The notes under the pieces: model-generated
What the model was told of the DNA's origin: nothing
Databases searched by the model: none
The model's input: the letters and a program-made list of their open reading frames with translations, nothing else
Part shown: one piece after another, positions 44,320 to 53,440 of the stretch
Position numbering within the stretch: the stretch's first letter is position 1
Layout: each line of letters starts with the position of its first letter
From: Streptomyces sp. NRRL F-2580
GTDB taxonomy: Bacteria; Actinomycetota; Actinomycetes; Streptomycetales; Streptomycetaceae
Assembly: GCF_000720115.1 (NCBI RefSeq)
Contig: NZ_JOIR01000022.1
Span: forward strand, 112,288-176,287
Direction of reading: 5' to 3'
Length of the DNA stretch: 64,000 bases
Translations under genes and position numbers: made by a program

Positions 44320-45075
44320 ATGAGTACAGAGCGACTGAGGCAGATCACCGACGCCGTACGCGAGCACGGCCGCAGCAGCGTGACCGAGCTTGCGCAGCTC
44401 ACCGGCGCCTCCGAGATGACCATCCGGCGCGATCTTGAGATCCTTGCGGCGCAGGGCGTCCTGGAGCGCTATCGCGGCGGCGCGAGGAGTCTGCTGCTAC
44501 GAGGCGAAGAGCCGCCCTTCGCGCTGCGCGCTCAGGAGGGACTCGAGACCAAGCAGCGGATCGCCGCCGAGGCGGCCGCGCTGATCGCCGACGGCGAGTC
44601 GGTGGTACTCGACAGCGGCACGACCTGCCTCGAGGTAGCGCGACTACTCGTGAACCGTCGGCTGACCGTGATGCCGCTGTCTCTACAGGCGGCCAACGCC
44701 CTTGTCGACGCACCCCAGTTGACACTGCTGCTGCCCGGTGGACAGCCGCGCCCGGGGGAACTGTCGCTGACCGGCCCGCTGACCGAGGCGTCGCTCGCCG
44801 CCTTGCGTTTTGACACGGCGATTGTCGGCTGCTGCGGCCTGACTGCCGAGGACGGCCTGACCGCGTACGACCTGGCCGACGCCACCGTCAAGCGCGCCGC
44901 CATCGCCTCGTCCCGCCGCATCATCGCGGTTGCCGAGGGCGCCAAACTCAGCCGCACCGCCCTCGCCCACGTCACCCCCGCCTCCGGCCTGCACGCCGTC
45001 ATCACCGACGACAACGCCCCCATCGATGCAACTGAGGCCCTGAGCGCCGCGGGCGTCACCGTACGAAAGACATGA
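44320..45075 (+). CDS. DeoR/GlpR-family transcriptional regulator
   Basis: The 251-residue product has the DeoR HTH (SSVTELAQLTGASEMTIRRD) and the sugar-phosphate sensor domain with DSGTTCLEVARLLV and an AIVGCCGLTAEDGL block. Members repress carbohydrate uptake or catabolism and respond to a phosphorylated sugar. It is divergent from an MFS transporter and is followed at 7 bp by a HAD hydrolase gene, which suggests a small sugar or sugar-phosphate module. Confidence 0.93.
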   Translation: MSTERLRQITDAVREHGRSSVTELAQLTGASEMTIRRDLEILAAQGVLERYRGGARSLLLRGEEPPFALRAQEGLETKQRIAAEAAALIADGESVVLDSGTTCLEVARLLVNRRLTVMPLSLQAANALVDAPQLTLLLPGGQPRPGELSLTGPLTEASLAALRFDTAIVGCCGLTAEDGLTAYDLADATVKRAAIASSRRIIAVAEGAKLSRTALAHVTPASGLHAVITDDNAPIDATEALSAAGVTVRKT

Positions 45076-45082
45076 CCGCACC

Positions 45083-45700
45083 ATGACACACGACAGCACC
45101 ACCGAACACGTCCTGCTCTTCGACATGTTCGGAGTGATCGCCCACCACCAGTCCGAGGAGGGAAAGGCCCGCCTCGCAGCAATCGCCGGGGGCCCGGCCG
45201 AGGCCTTCTGGTCCGCGTACTGGTCCCAACGCCAGCCGTACGACCGTGGCGACATCGACGGCAGCACGTATTGGAAACGCGTGGCCGAGATCCTGGGCAC
45301 GGCCTTCGGCCCGAAACGGACCGCCGAGCTGATCGACGCCGACCTGGCGAGCTGGAGCGCGGTGGACGGTGAAATGGTGGCGCTCATCGAGGAGCTGGCC
45401 GCGGCCGGCCGCCGCATCGCCCTGCTCTCCAACATCCCCGAGGAACTGGCCACCCACTACGAACGACGCCACACCTGGCTCAAGCACTTCGAGGTGTATG
45501 CCTTCTCCTGCCGCATCGGCCACGCCAAACCGGAGCCAGGCGCCTACCGCTGGGCCTGCGACGCACTCGGCACCGCACCCGAGCGGATCCTGTTCATCGA
45601 CGACCGCGAAGAGAACATCGAGGCGGCACGTACGGCCGGCCTTGAGGGCCGGCTCTTTACCACGGCAGCTGACCTCAAGAGGGCCCTAAAAGTGAGCTGA
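45083..45700 (+). CDS. HAD-superfamily hydrolase (subfamily IA)
   Basis: The 205-residue product has motif I LLFDMFGVIA, motif II ALLSNIPEELA, the lysine in GHAKPEPGAY and motif IV FIDDREENIEAA. As in some relatives, the second Asp of motif I is replaced (DMF). It probably hydrolyses a phosphate ester or a related substrate. It lies 7 bp after the DeoR-type gene and is likely co-transcribed, so a sugar phosphate is a reasonable guess. Confidence 0.9.
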   Translation: MTHDSTTEHVLLFDMFGVIAHHQSEEGKARLAAIAGGPAEAFWSAYWSQRQPYDRGDIDGSTYWKRVAEILGTAFGPKRTAELIDADLASWSAVDGEMVALIEELAAAGRRIALLSNIPEELATHYERRHTWLKHFEVYAFSCRIGHAKPEPGAYRWACDALGTAPERILFIDDREENIEAARTAGLEGRLFTTAADLKRALKVS

Positions 45701-45719
45701 GCACCTGTTGGCCGCCGCT

Positions 45720-45880
45720 GGCATCGGTGGCCGTCATGACCCGGCCACCAGCAATCTGGGGTGCCCGTCCATCGTGATGTGGATGCTGCGGTCGTCCGCC
45801 CAGAGTGTGACGGTCTTGCCGGCGAAGGCTGGTCCGATCCCTGGTTTCGTGTCCGTGGTGCCGTTCGCTGGGGGTGCAAC
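45720..45880 (-). pseudogene. Integrase/transposase C-terminal remnant
   Basis: The minus strand encodes NGTTDTKPGIGPAFAGKTVT followed by LWADDRSIHITMDGHPRLLV. The pattern resembles the C-terminal beta-barrel of Mu- or IS481-type transposases (a GxxxAGxxVTxxxxDxxxxI repeat). No catalytic core remains. It ends about 110 bp from the inverted repeat at 45991. Confidence 0.45.
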
Positions 45881-45990
45881 GCGTGGGTGCAATGCGAGCT
45901 AACCGCCCTGGACTGTGGGTCACATCGCAGGTCAGACCCGCAACGAAGGCTGTTGCACCCCGGTGTTTGCAGGGGCGCGTTGCATCCTGA

Positions 45991-46034
45991 CCTCTGACAG
46001 GAGATCTTGACCGTTTGTCAAACGATCTTGACTG
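45991..46034 (+). repeat. Terminal inverted repeat, left copy (44 bp)
   Basis: CCTCTGACAGGAGATCTTGA is the outer part and CGTTTGTCAAACGATCTTGA lies inside. The sequence is repeated in inverted form at 47856-47899 with 40 of 44 bases identical. Within it GATCTTGAC occurs at 46003 and 46024, 21 bp apart, which looks like a double protein-binding site. Confidence 0.8.
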
Positions 46035-46505
46035 CCGGAAGTTCTGTTACGTGATCTTGGCCGGGGCGGGGGAAGCGGTGGCTGCTGCCGCGCCGGCAAT
46101 CTCGACGCAGCGCTGTCGGCATGGGAGCCGGGCCTCGTCGAGGCAGGTGACCGCCATTGGTTCCCGCGCGGGCAGGGCTGGAATCAGTGGCCCTCGACTG
46201 CTGATTTGGTAAGCGAGTTGCGCTGGGTCAAGGGAGGCCCCCCTCGCGGGCCCTACTGCGCAGCGACGGTGAGCGACCACGGGGGCTACGAGTCGCGGCT
46301 GGAGCAGCACCGGTTGATCCTGCTGGACCGCGAGCCTGAGGTGATCGGGGCGGTCTCGCAACCGGACGACACCGCCGACCGCATCAGCCCCAGGGTGTAG
46401 ACCCGTGGGCCGATGCTGCGCGGGAGGGACACGTGACAGCGTTCCCCTGTGCCCACGGACTGTCCGTCGCGGCACGGTTGCCGATTCGTCACTAGGGGAG
46501 GGCCC

Positions 46506-47723
46506 ATGACCACCACGCCGTTCATCAGCCGGAAGGGCATGACGCGCCGCAGCATGCTGGGAGCCGCGCTGGCCGCCGGGGCCGCCGTGCCGCTTGCCGC
46601 CGCCGGCCCCGCGTGGGCCGGCCCGGCCGCGATCGCTCCCGCCGCGCCGCGGCTCATGCTGCCCGTGCCGACCGGACCGTATCCGGTGGGCACGGTCCAG
46701 CTGCACCTTGTCGACCGGTCGCGTCCGGACGACATCGCGGGCCCCGGGCACTTCCGCGAGCTGATGGCCACCGTCTGGTACCCCGCCCGGAACGTCGAGC
46801 GGTACCCAGTGGCGCCCTGGATGCCAGCCGGCGCCCTTCAGGCGTTCCTCACCGACGTGGGATTCCGCGACCTGGTCCCCCTGGCGCCGCTCACTGCCGG
46901 ACACGTGGGCGCTCCGGTGCGGCGGTCGGGCCAACGGCTGCCCGTCGTCGTGTTCTCGCACGGCGCCCGCAGCCACCAAGGCGACCACACCATCATGGTC
47001 CAGGAGCTCGCCAGCCACGGATACGCGGCTGTGACGGTGGCTCACCAGTACGACACGTACACCGAGTTCCCTGACGGTCGGATCGCCGTCCCGCTCCGCG
47101 ACCGGCAGGCGCCGACGCTGCCCGGGGACTTCGCCGCCGACCTGCGCTTCGTCCTCGACTGCGTCGAGCAGCTCGCCGCCGGGTGCAATCCGGACGCCGA
47201 CCAGCGGGAGCTGCCGGCCGGGCTGCTCGGCTCCCTGGATCCGCGGCGCATGGGCGCGTTCGGCTGGTCGAAGGGCGGGACGGCCACCGCCTGCGCCATG
47301 CTCGCGGACGAGCGCATCCGGGCCGGGCTGAGCCTCGACGGCCCGATGCAGATGAACCCGCCCCTGGCCGGCGACCTGGACCGGCCGTTCATGATGATGT
47401 CCGCCGCGTTCACCCGGGCCACGGACCCCGAGGCCGCCGCATTCTGGTCGCACCTACGGGGCTGGCGCCTGAACATCCAGGCCCAGGGCGCGCTCCACGT
47501 CTCGTACGGCGACCATGAGGCGCTGTTCCCACAGGTGGCGAAGCTGTCCGGATGGAGCGGGCAGCAGCTCGAGGACGCGATCGGCACCCTTGATCCCGAC
47601 CAGGGGGTGAAGATCCAGCAGGCGTACCCGCTTGCGTTCTTCGACGAGCACCTGCGCCACCGTCGTGGGAACGTCCTCGACGGGCCGTCCCCAGGCTTCC
47701 CGGCAGTGACGTTCCTCCCGTGA
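46506..47723 (+). CDS. Tat-exported alpha/beta hydrolase (PAF-acetylhydrolase-like)
   Basis: The 405-residue product has a twin-arginine signal (TRRSMLGAALAAGAAVPLAA). The mature enzyme has the strand LPVVVFSHGARSHQGDH, the nucleophile elbow GAFGWSKGGTATA with Ser in GWSKG, and a late HVSYGDHEAL with the likely catalytic His. The layout matches platelet-activating-factor-acetylhydrolase-like esterases. The substrate may be a lipid or polymer ester. GGGGAGGG stands three bases before ATG 46506. It is the only gene between the 44-bp inverted repeats. Confidence 0.88.
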   Translation: MTTTPFISRKGMTRRSMLGAALAAGAAVPLAAAGPAWAGPAAIAPAAPRLMLPVPTGPYPVGTVQLHLVDRSRPDDIAGPGHFRELMATVWYPARNVERYPVAPWMPAGALQAFLTDVGFRDLVPLAPLTAGHVGAPVRRSGQRLPVVVFSHGARSHQGDHTIMVQELASHGYAAVTVAHQYDTYTEFPDGRIAVPLRDRQAPTLPGDFAADLRFVLDCVEQLAAGCNPDADQRELPAGLLGSLDPRRMGAFGWSKGGTATACAMLADERIRAGLSLDGPMQMNPPLAGDLDRPFMMMSAAFTRATDPEAAAFWSHLRGWRLNIQAQGALHVSYGDHEALFPQVAKLSGWSGQQLEDAIGTLDPDQGVKIQQAYPLAFFDEHLRHRRGNVLDGPSPGFPAVTFLP

Positions 47724-48325
47724 GTACCCGGGACCGCAGCACCGCGGGCCCTCGCAGACTCTTGAGGGAGCAGGACGGCACTGGGCCGCGTTCTCCCCGA
47801 ACCGCCTCGGTTTCAGCGCGCCGTGGGACGGCTCGTACGACACGTAAGGGATCTACAGTCAAGATCGTTTGCTAAACGGTCAAGATCACCTGTCACAGGA
47901 CACATCCACGGCGCGGGCATATTGCAGACGTTTCCCACCACCAGGAGTGCCCGGCTCTCCGCGGTGCCGTCCCCGGACTCACAGGCTCACAGCCAGGCAG
48001 CCGGGAAGCTGTTCACCAGGGACAACAGGCTCCCAGCTCACAGACCAACAGGTCGTGGTCCGGAGTCAGGGGGCGGGCCGCCGCCAGAGCGTTGTTCGGC
48101 GGGCCGCCGAATTGAGCCGTAGCTCAGGAGTTGTCACCGGCAGAGCCGAGGGAGCTGGCGAATCGGAACGGTCGAAGCAGCCTGGTCGTCACAAACAAGG
48201 CTTTCGACTTGCCACATGCGCTCATTCAGCAGCCAGAAAAGAATGATCGGGAGCCGCTGGCTCTCCGCAGCGCTTCCATGAAGTCATGGCCGCTGCACGC
48301 GCTGGCTCGGGGCGGATACCCGGCC
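47724..48325. other. Stretch without a gene
   Basis: It contains the right inverted repeat (47856-47899). The remainder has no frame with coding character that I can support on either strand. Confidence 0.4.
47856..47899 (-). repeat. Terminal inverted repeat, right copy (44 bp)
   Basis: Read on the minus strand it begins CCTGTGACAGGTGATCTTGA and contains two GATCTTGAC units 21 bp apart, like the left copy at 45991. Confidence 0.8.
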
Positions 48326-49014
48326 TCAACGCGGCTCAAGGCTCAGCCAGTATTCGAGGTTGGCGCGGCAAACGCCGATGTCTATGTCGTCGAAGTCCAT
48401 GGCGTGCAGGTCATGCACCAGCAGGCCGGCGTAGGCGGCAGCGGTCCCGGATGCGTCCCCGGCTTTTGCCCGAAGTGAAGCGAGGAACCACCGGGTGGTG
48501 AGAGTGTCGGGGTGCCCAGGGCCGAGGCTGCGCTCCAGGTAGGCGAGCCTGCCTCGTAGGCGGGAAGCGTGCCGGGGTGGTCGGGGCACAACACGGGGGC
48601 GTGGGCAAGCAGCGGCCCGCCGGGGACGGCCGTGGCCTCTTGCGGCGGGTTCGCGGTCTCCCGCCGCCACTGGGCGAGGCTGCGGCGGGTCAGTTCGGTC
48701 TGGACGTGGTCATGGCCTAGCAGACGCTCCCGGTCTGCCAGCAGTGACGTAAAGGCGGTGACGGCTCCCGCCACGTCGCCGTCCTCCCCCCGTAGGTGGG
48801 CAAGCTCGTAGCGGGTGTCCAGGACCTCTGGGTGGGCCGGGCCCAGCGCACGTAATTCTTCGACGAACAGTCTGACGAAGGTGGTAATGGCTCCCGCCCG
48901 GTCCCCCGACTTCCGCCGCACCTGCGCCAGGTTGTAGCGGGCGGCGAAGGTGGAAGGGTCGCTGGGCCCCAGGGACCGCGTCATGTCGGTGATCACGAGG
49001 CGCAGTTCGGCCAT
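48326..49014 (-). pseudogene. TPR protein remnant, frameshifted and 5'-truncated
   Basis: The minus strand encodes several 40-residue TPR-like units of the effector/NB-ARC type: SLGPSDPSTFAARYNLAQVR, ALGPAHPEVLDTRYELAHLR, LLGHDHVQTELTRRSLAQWR. After a frameshift near 48555 it continues with SLGPGHPDTLTTRWFLASLR and ends ANLEYWLSLEPR. These belong to the C-terminal TPR arrays of Streptomyces regulators or conflict proteins. The upstream domain is missing, and the 5' end abuts the RHS remnant at 49018. Confidence 0.75.
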
Positions 49015-49017
49015 GGT

Positions 49018-49932
49018 TGACGCCTCCGGTCGCGAGCTCATCCGCAGGATCGGTGGGACGGTCACGCTCGCCCATCGCTTCGACGCGGGCGGACGCCTGG
49101 CCCGACCAGCGGATAGCAGGCGGGGCCGCGATCTGCAGCGCCGCTCGTACACATACCGTGCCGACGGTCACCTCATCGGCATCGAGGGCGCGCTGTCCGG
49201 AACCCGCCGCTTCGTCCGCGCGGACGACCTCGACGCGACGGGCCGGGTCACCGCCGTGCACGCGGCCGGTTGGACGGAGACGTACGCCTACGACGCGGCC
49301 GGCAACCAGACGGCCGCGGCCTGGCCCGCGAGCCACCCCGGCCAGGAAGCCACGGGGCCGCGGCCTTCACCGGCACCCGCATCACCCGGGCGGGCGACGC
49401 CCGCTACGAGCACGACGCGCAGGGCCGTACCGTCCTGCGGCACAAGACCCGGCTCTCTCGCAAGCCGGACACCTGGCAGTACACCTGGGACGCCGAGGAC
49501 CGGCTGAGGTCCACCGTCACGCCGGACGGCACGGTGTGGCGCTACCTCTACGATCCCCTCGGCCGCCGCATCGCCAAGCAGCGCCTCGCCCAGGACGGCA
49601 CCACCGTGCTGGAGGAGACCACCTTCACCTGGGACGGCGCCACGCTGTGCGAGCAGGTCAGCCAGGGGGCGGCGCTGCCGCTGCCCATCGCGCTCACCTG
49701 GGAGCACATGGGCCTGCGCCCCGTCGCGCAGACCGAGCGCATGCTCGGCAAGGACGCGTCGCAGCAGCTCGTGGACGAACGGTTCTGCGCCATCGTGACC
49801 GATCCAGGCAAAGAGGACGAAGAGCAGATGCGGCGCACACTGCTGGAAATCCTGGGCCGCCTCTTCGACCTCTCCCTGCCCCAAGGTCGGATCCTTCAGG
49901 GGACCCTCGCTACGGCCACGCTGACGGCCTGA
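49018..49932 (+). pseudogene. RHS-repeat protein remnant, frameshifted
   Basis: Two frames joined near 49350 encode RHS/YD repeats: VDASGRELIRRIGGTVTLAH, GRVTAVHAAGWTETYAYDAA, then RYEHDAQGRTVLRHKTRLSR, TWQYTWDAEDRLRSTVTPDG and YLYDPLGRRIAKQRL. It ends with the conserved pre-core block (TWEHMGLRPVAQTER, FCAIVTD), after which the frame leaves the family (PGKEDEEQMRRTLLEILGRL). Intact RHS proteins deliver C-terminal toxins. The cage end and toxin are missing here. Confidence 0.82.
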
Positions 49933-50049
49933 TGTCGTAGTCCAGGGAGCCCTGGCCTCGGCCGGGCGAGGGCGAGCCCGGCACCGTGCACGGCGTGCCA
50001 ACGTCGCCGGAAGCCGGCGGACCGACGCCGCAGATCCGGGCGGAGGACT

Positions 50050-50325
50050 GGCGTCGCCGCTGCTCGCGCCAGGCGTGGTGTTCGCCGGGTGGCGCGTCGC
50101 CTTTCGGCTTCTTCGGCGGGGCGCTGACCTGGGCGGGGAAGTCGAGGGCCACGCGGTAGCCCTCGTCGATCTTGGCCTTCACCTTCGGGTGCCGCCGGGA
50201 CTCCTCGGCGATGTCCTCGGTGCGTGCAGCGGTCTGGTCGTGCATCCGGCCCGGCCTGACCACCCCGCTGAACAGGGTCCGCCCCCTGGGCGTCTCGCCG
50301 TGCTGGCCGCCGGGCCGCTGCGCAG
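50050..50325 (-). pseudogene. IS5-type transposase remnant
   Basis: The minus strand encodes GRTLFSGVVRPGRMHDQTAA, RTEDIAEESRRHPKVKAKID, EGYRVALDFPAQVSAPPKKP and EQRRRQSSARIC, the middle of an IS5-group DDE transposase of Streptomyces. N- and C-terminal parts are gone. Bases 50386-50484 beside it carry GTGACA repeats that may be old end sequences. Confidence 0.75.
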
Positions 50326-50408
50326 CTCAGACAACTGATGGGGCAAAAGGAGTCGGTGAGATCAACCGAACTTTGCGCACTGCTGGTGACAGGCAGCGCG
50401 CCGATCTG

Positions 50409-50430
50409 GTGACAACCGGCGTGCTTCGCC
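50409..50430 (+). repeat. Dispersed GTGACAAC repeat, copy 2
   Basis: GTGACAACCGGCGTGCTTCG, then CC. It matches copy 3 at 50463 in 18 of 22 bases. A shorter GTGACA unit precedes it at 50386. Confidence 0.5.
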
Positions 50431-50462
50431 GAATCGAATCCGCAGGTCAGTGGAAGCCGACG

Positions 50463-50484
50463 GTGACAACTCTCGTGCTTCGGC
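50463..50484 (+). repeat. Dispersed GTGACAAC repeat, copy 3
   Basis: GTGACAACTCTCGTGCTTCG, then GC. It is almost the same as copy 1 at 40305, ten kilobases away. A 10-bp-arm inverted repeat (GTCGACCCTG) follows at 50491-50524. Confidence 0.5.
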
Positions 50485-50621
50485 CTAGTTCGTCGACCCT
50501 GCGGATGTCGTGCACCAGGGTCGACCGCATGAGCATCCCGCAGTTCACCCCCGTGCGGTGCCGGGCGCGTCGGCCGCCCTCGCGGGCGCGTGACGTTGCG
50601 GAACCCGGGCAGGTGCGGTTC

Positions 50622-51029
50622 ATGGGCACACTGAAGGGCTGGGAGCGGGCAATCGAGCGGGCCGAGCAGGCACTGGCGGAGAAGCTGTTCGGCAGTGATG
50701 CGATGGAGGCGGACGTGGTCGAGGCGCTGATCCGAACTTGCGACGAGCAGGCCGTCGTGTGCAGCTCCCACCGCATCGTGGTGCCGAACGTGTATACCCT
50801 CGAGCTGCCTCCGCCTGTGTACGCCTTGATCGGCCCGCACCTCACCATCGTGGGGCAGGAGCTGATCGACCTGTTGGAGCGCCATGGTGAGGGCAAGGGC
50901 TACGAATGGGCCGGCCCGCTCACCGTGCGGCTCGCCGCGGCCGAACACGTCCCCAACGGCCGCTACCAGGTCCGATGTGCCCCCATGGCACACATCACGT
51001 CCGCGCCACTGAGCGCTCCGGACGCGTAA
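50622..51029 (+). CDS. Stand-alone FhaA-type N-terminal (DUF3662-like) domain
   Basis: The 135-residue product follows the pattern of the N-terminal domain of FhaA: GTLKGWERAIERAEQALAEK, VVEALIRTCDEQAVVCSSHR, IVVPNVYTLELPPPVYALIG and NGRYQVRC near the end. In FhaA this domain precedes a phosphothreonine-binding FHA domain in the cell-wall/division regulator. Here no FHA domain follows, and the frame stops cleanly. It may be a scaffold fragment or a decoy of FhaA. The start at ATG 50622 gives the typical MG-L-ER beginning. Confidence 0.75.
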   Translation: MGTLKGWERAIERAEQALAEKLFGSDAMEADVVEALIRTCDEQAVVCSSHRIVVPNVYTLELPPPVYALIGPHLTIVGQELIDLLERHGEGKGYEWAGPLTVRLAAAEHVPNGRYQVRCAPMAHITSAPLSAPDA

Positions 51030-51502
51030 CCCAGCGGCCCCGCCGCGAACCTCCCCGGACAACACACCTACACCCAGGGCCATCCCTAGCCGGTCCGGCC
51101 GCTTCAACAGCGCGCCGGTACCCCGACGTGCGTTTGCCGCGGCCGTGCACTGAAGGCGAACTCTGCCCTCCGCGCTGGGCACGGTCCGTACGGGACGATT
51201 CGGCCGCGGCCTCCAGCGGGTACGCCCGAGGGCCCGGCGCTGCACCTGGTGCAGCGCCGGGCCTTCGGGGCAGTCAGTACAGCAGGACGTGGGTCATGAG
51301 GATGTGGGGGCGGGTCGGCGTCCAGCACGATGACGTACTCGGCGAGGCCGAGCGCGCCCTCCTCGCCGAGGGCAAGGCGTCGCTGCTGAGGCGGCGCGCG
51401 GACGCTCTACTTCCAGGAAACGACATTTCGTTCAGCACCTCGTGGACGTGGCTGAGGGCCTGTGGACGCTGAACGCCCCCGGGCTGCGGGTGCAGGCCTT
51501 GA
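51030..51502. other. Stretch without a firm gene
   Basis: A plus-strand frame at 51298-51472 encodes GEAERALLAEGKASLLRRRA, which has coding character but no recognisable family or ribosome site. The rest is noncoding by appearance. Confidence 0.3.
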
Positions 51503-51934
51503 AGGTGCCCGGTCGAGCTGGCCGAGTTCACGCCAGACGAAGACGCCGGCCTTACCGGCGTAGCCGACCAGTGGGCCCTGCGCGCCGCGGCTGGATACTA
51601 CACACAGCCGTTGTGGGACCTGATCAGGAAGCGGGACGCGATCGGCAGTCTCGAGGTGGCAGCGAAGCGCAGCGCGGAAGCGGCACTGCCCCTTCTGTGG
51701 CGCGCCCACGAAGCGGGCGTACCCTGGGCTCCCGGCATGCTCGCCGCGCATCTCGAAGCCGCCGGAGAACACGCACAGGCCGAATCCCTCGCCCGGATCG
51801 CAGCCGACACACGCGACCGGGAACCGCTCGAGAACCTGGCCGGAAGCCGTGCAGGCGACGATCCCCGAGGCGATGGGCGAGCACTGCTGGCCAACGGCCT
51901 GTCAGCACAGGGAACAACCGTACTCCCCTGGTGA
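51503..51934 (+). pseudogene. Remnant of a repeat-type hypothetical protein
   Basis: From 51512 the frame reads VELAEFTPDEDAGLTGVADQ, YYTQPLWDLIRKRDAIGSLE, then LLWRAHEAGVPWAPGMLAAH and AESLARIAADTRDREPLENL, an alpha-helical repeat pattern seen in Streptomyces proteins of unknown function. A stop at 51500-51502 lies directly upstream and no start codon fits, so the 5' part is missing. It ends with a normal-looking GRALLANGLSAQGTTVLPW. Confidence 0.5.
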
Positions 51935-52171
51935 CATGGCAACGGCGGGTGGCGCGCACGGCTTCCCCGTGTCCCCCAGTGCAAGGCGGTCTCGTCATAC
52001 CTGCTTCCACGGGTCGCATCTCCTGCCCGCTGTTGTGCAGAGCGGGGGTGACGATCGTCTCGGGGAGCGACCCAGCGGTGATTTCCCATGCGCCGAGGAG
52101 CGCCGTCTGTGCCTCTTGCAGGCTCAGCCAAGTGTCCCGGCTTGGCTGGAGAGGCCCTGCCCAGGCGAGTC

Positions 52172-52866
52172 TCAGCACCGGGCGGCACGAACGGGCTCTG
52201 ACTCAGTCCAACTCGAGACCTCGCTGCGAGCAAAGGCAAGTCGCTCGGCCGGCAGCGGGGTGGCCCGGTCGAGGAAGTCACGGGGCTGGAAGACCAGACG
52301 CCACTGCCCCAACATCGGCTCGGGACGGGGATGAGCTTGGGCATTCTCCCTCACCCATCGCAGCTCGGCCGTGACGCGTTCTCCGCCCGAGTGTTCCAGG
52401 ACAGCCAGCACGGTGCCCGCGGCCGCCATGTCGTGACGAACCGCGTGGATCGCGAAGTCGGCCGGCGGGAACGGCTCGAAGGCCCGTCGGATCTCGCTGC
52501 GCACGGACTTTCCGTGCTTGAGGTGCAGGCTGTGGGTCATTAGGTCGCTGAGGGATCCGTAGTTGCGGCGCTTCCAACAGGTCAGGAGCTGATGTGTCTG
52601 CTGGTAGAGGATGGCCAGTGAAGCCCTCGTCGCCGGGCAGGTACTCGGTCGGCTTCCACTCCCTGTTGGCACGGTCCGCTTCGGCCTGTTCCCTGATCGC
52701 GCCGAACGTCTCCTTGAGCTGTCGGCCCACGCTGCACCACGTGGCAGGCTCCTCGGCCTGGTGCCGCTGCTCCTCCTCGCGCGCGACGGCCCAGTCGGCG
52801 ACGGTGAGGAGCCGGTTGAAGGCCTTACTGATCGTTTCAGAATGCCGTCCTGCAGAGACGCTTGCG
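52172..52866 (-). pseudogene. Conserved hypothetical protein, frameshifted
   Basis: One frame gives RHSETISKAFNRLLTVADWA, QLKETFGAIREQAEADRANR and EWKPTEYLPGDEG. After a frameshift near 52625 another gives LAILYQQTHQLLTCWKRRNY, GSLSDLMTHSLHLKHGKSVR, FAIHAVRHDMAAAGTVLAVL and WRLVFQPRDFLD. The second part looks like a SnoaL/NTF2-type fold. I recognise the arrangement loosely from Streptomyces proteins but no function. Neither a start codon nor a ribosome site could be fixed. Confidence 0.55.
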
Positions 52867-53078
52867 GCCCATGGAACTATCCCCTTCAGCCACGGGCTCA
52901 GGGGGGATGACGCCGTATGGAACGGGTTGGGGATGCACGGGGCCCGTGCTTGGTTACGTCGATGCTCTGACGCGGTTGACGAGGCCATGAGGGTGGCGAT
53001 CCCCTCGCTTGAGCGACTGGCAGATGTCCTCGGCCTGGCCCGTTCGCGCCGGATCAGCCGCAGTGGGCACGTCGGCAC

Positions 53079-53440
53079 CTACGCTCCTACACGGTTCATG
53101 GCGCAGGGTGCCGCTTCGTCAGCGACAACGGCACCGAGGTCGATGTCGACTTCGCAGCCGACGGGAGGGAAATCTTCGACCTCTGGCGGTGCCGGCCGCC
53201 CGACCGCCAGCACCCGGCCCGACCGCAGATCCCGCTGCACCGCCCGGTGCAACGTCCCCAACGACGGCACACCCGCAGCCGAGGACGAACCCTCGGCCGT
53301 CATCCGCCGGTGCAACCCGGCGACGTTCCCGCCCACCTCCGCCAGGACCGCCCACAACCCGTCATCCAGCGTGAACCTGTCCTGCCTCGGCACCGGCTCC
53401 AACCGATCCTCACGCGCCTCGGACAACGACCGCCACCCGT
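53079..53440 (-). pseudogene. Transposase N-terminal HTH remnant
   Basis: The minus strand encodes FTLDDGLWAVLAEVGGNVAG followed by LHRRMTAEGSSSAAGVPSLG and TLHRAVQRDLRSGRVLAVG. The pattern (a GGNxxGLHR helix and SxxTLHRAVxRDL) resembles the N-terminal DNA-binding part of Mu- or IS481-like transposases. The catalytic core is absent. Confidence is limited since it rests on a short motif. Confidence 0.4.

Larger units (their letters stand above)
45991..47899. mobile_element. 1.9-kb non-autonomous element with 44-bp inverted repeats carrying a hydrolase gene
   Basis: The matching inverted repeats at 45991-46034 and 47856-47899 enclose a single intact gene, the Tat-exported hydrolase at 46506. 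No transposase lies inside. Bases 46035-46505 hold no supported gene. No target-site duplication is obvious. A transposase-like remnant lies just outside the left end. I infer a cargo-carrying element mobilised in trans, or a transposon that lost its own transposase. Confidence 0.6.

Noticed and set aside
46015..46212. Plus-strand 65-codon frame starting inside the left inverted repeat
   Set aside because: No ribosome site, biased composition and no family.
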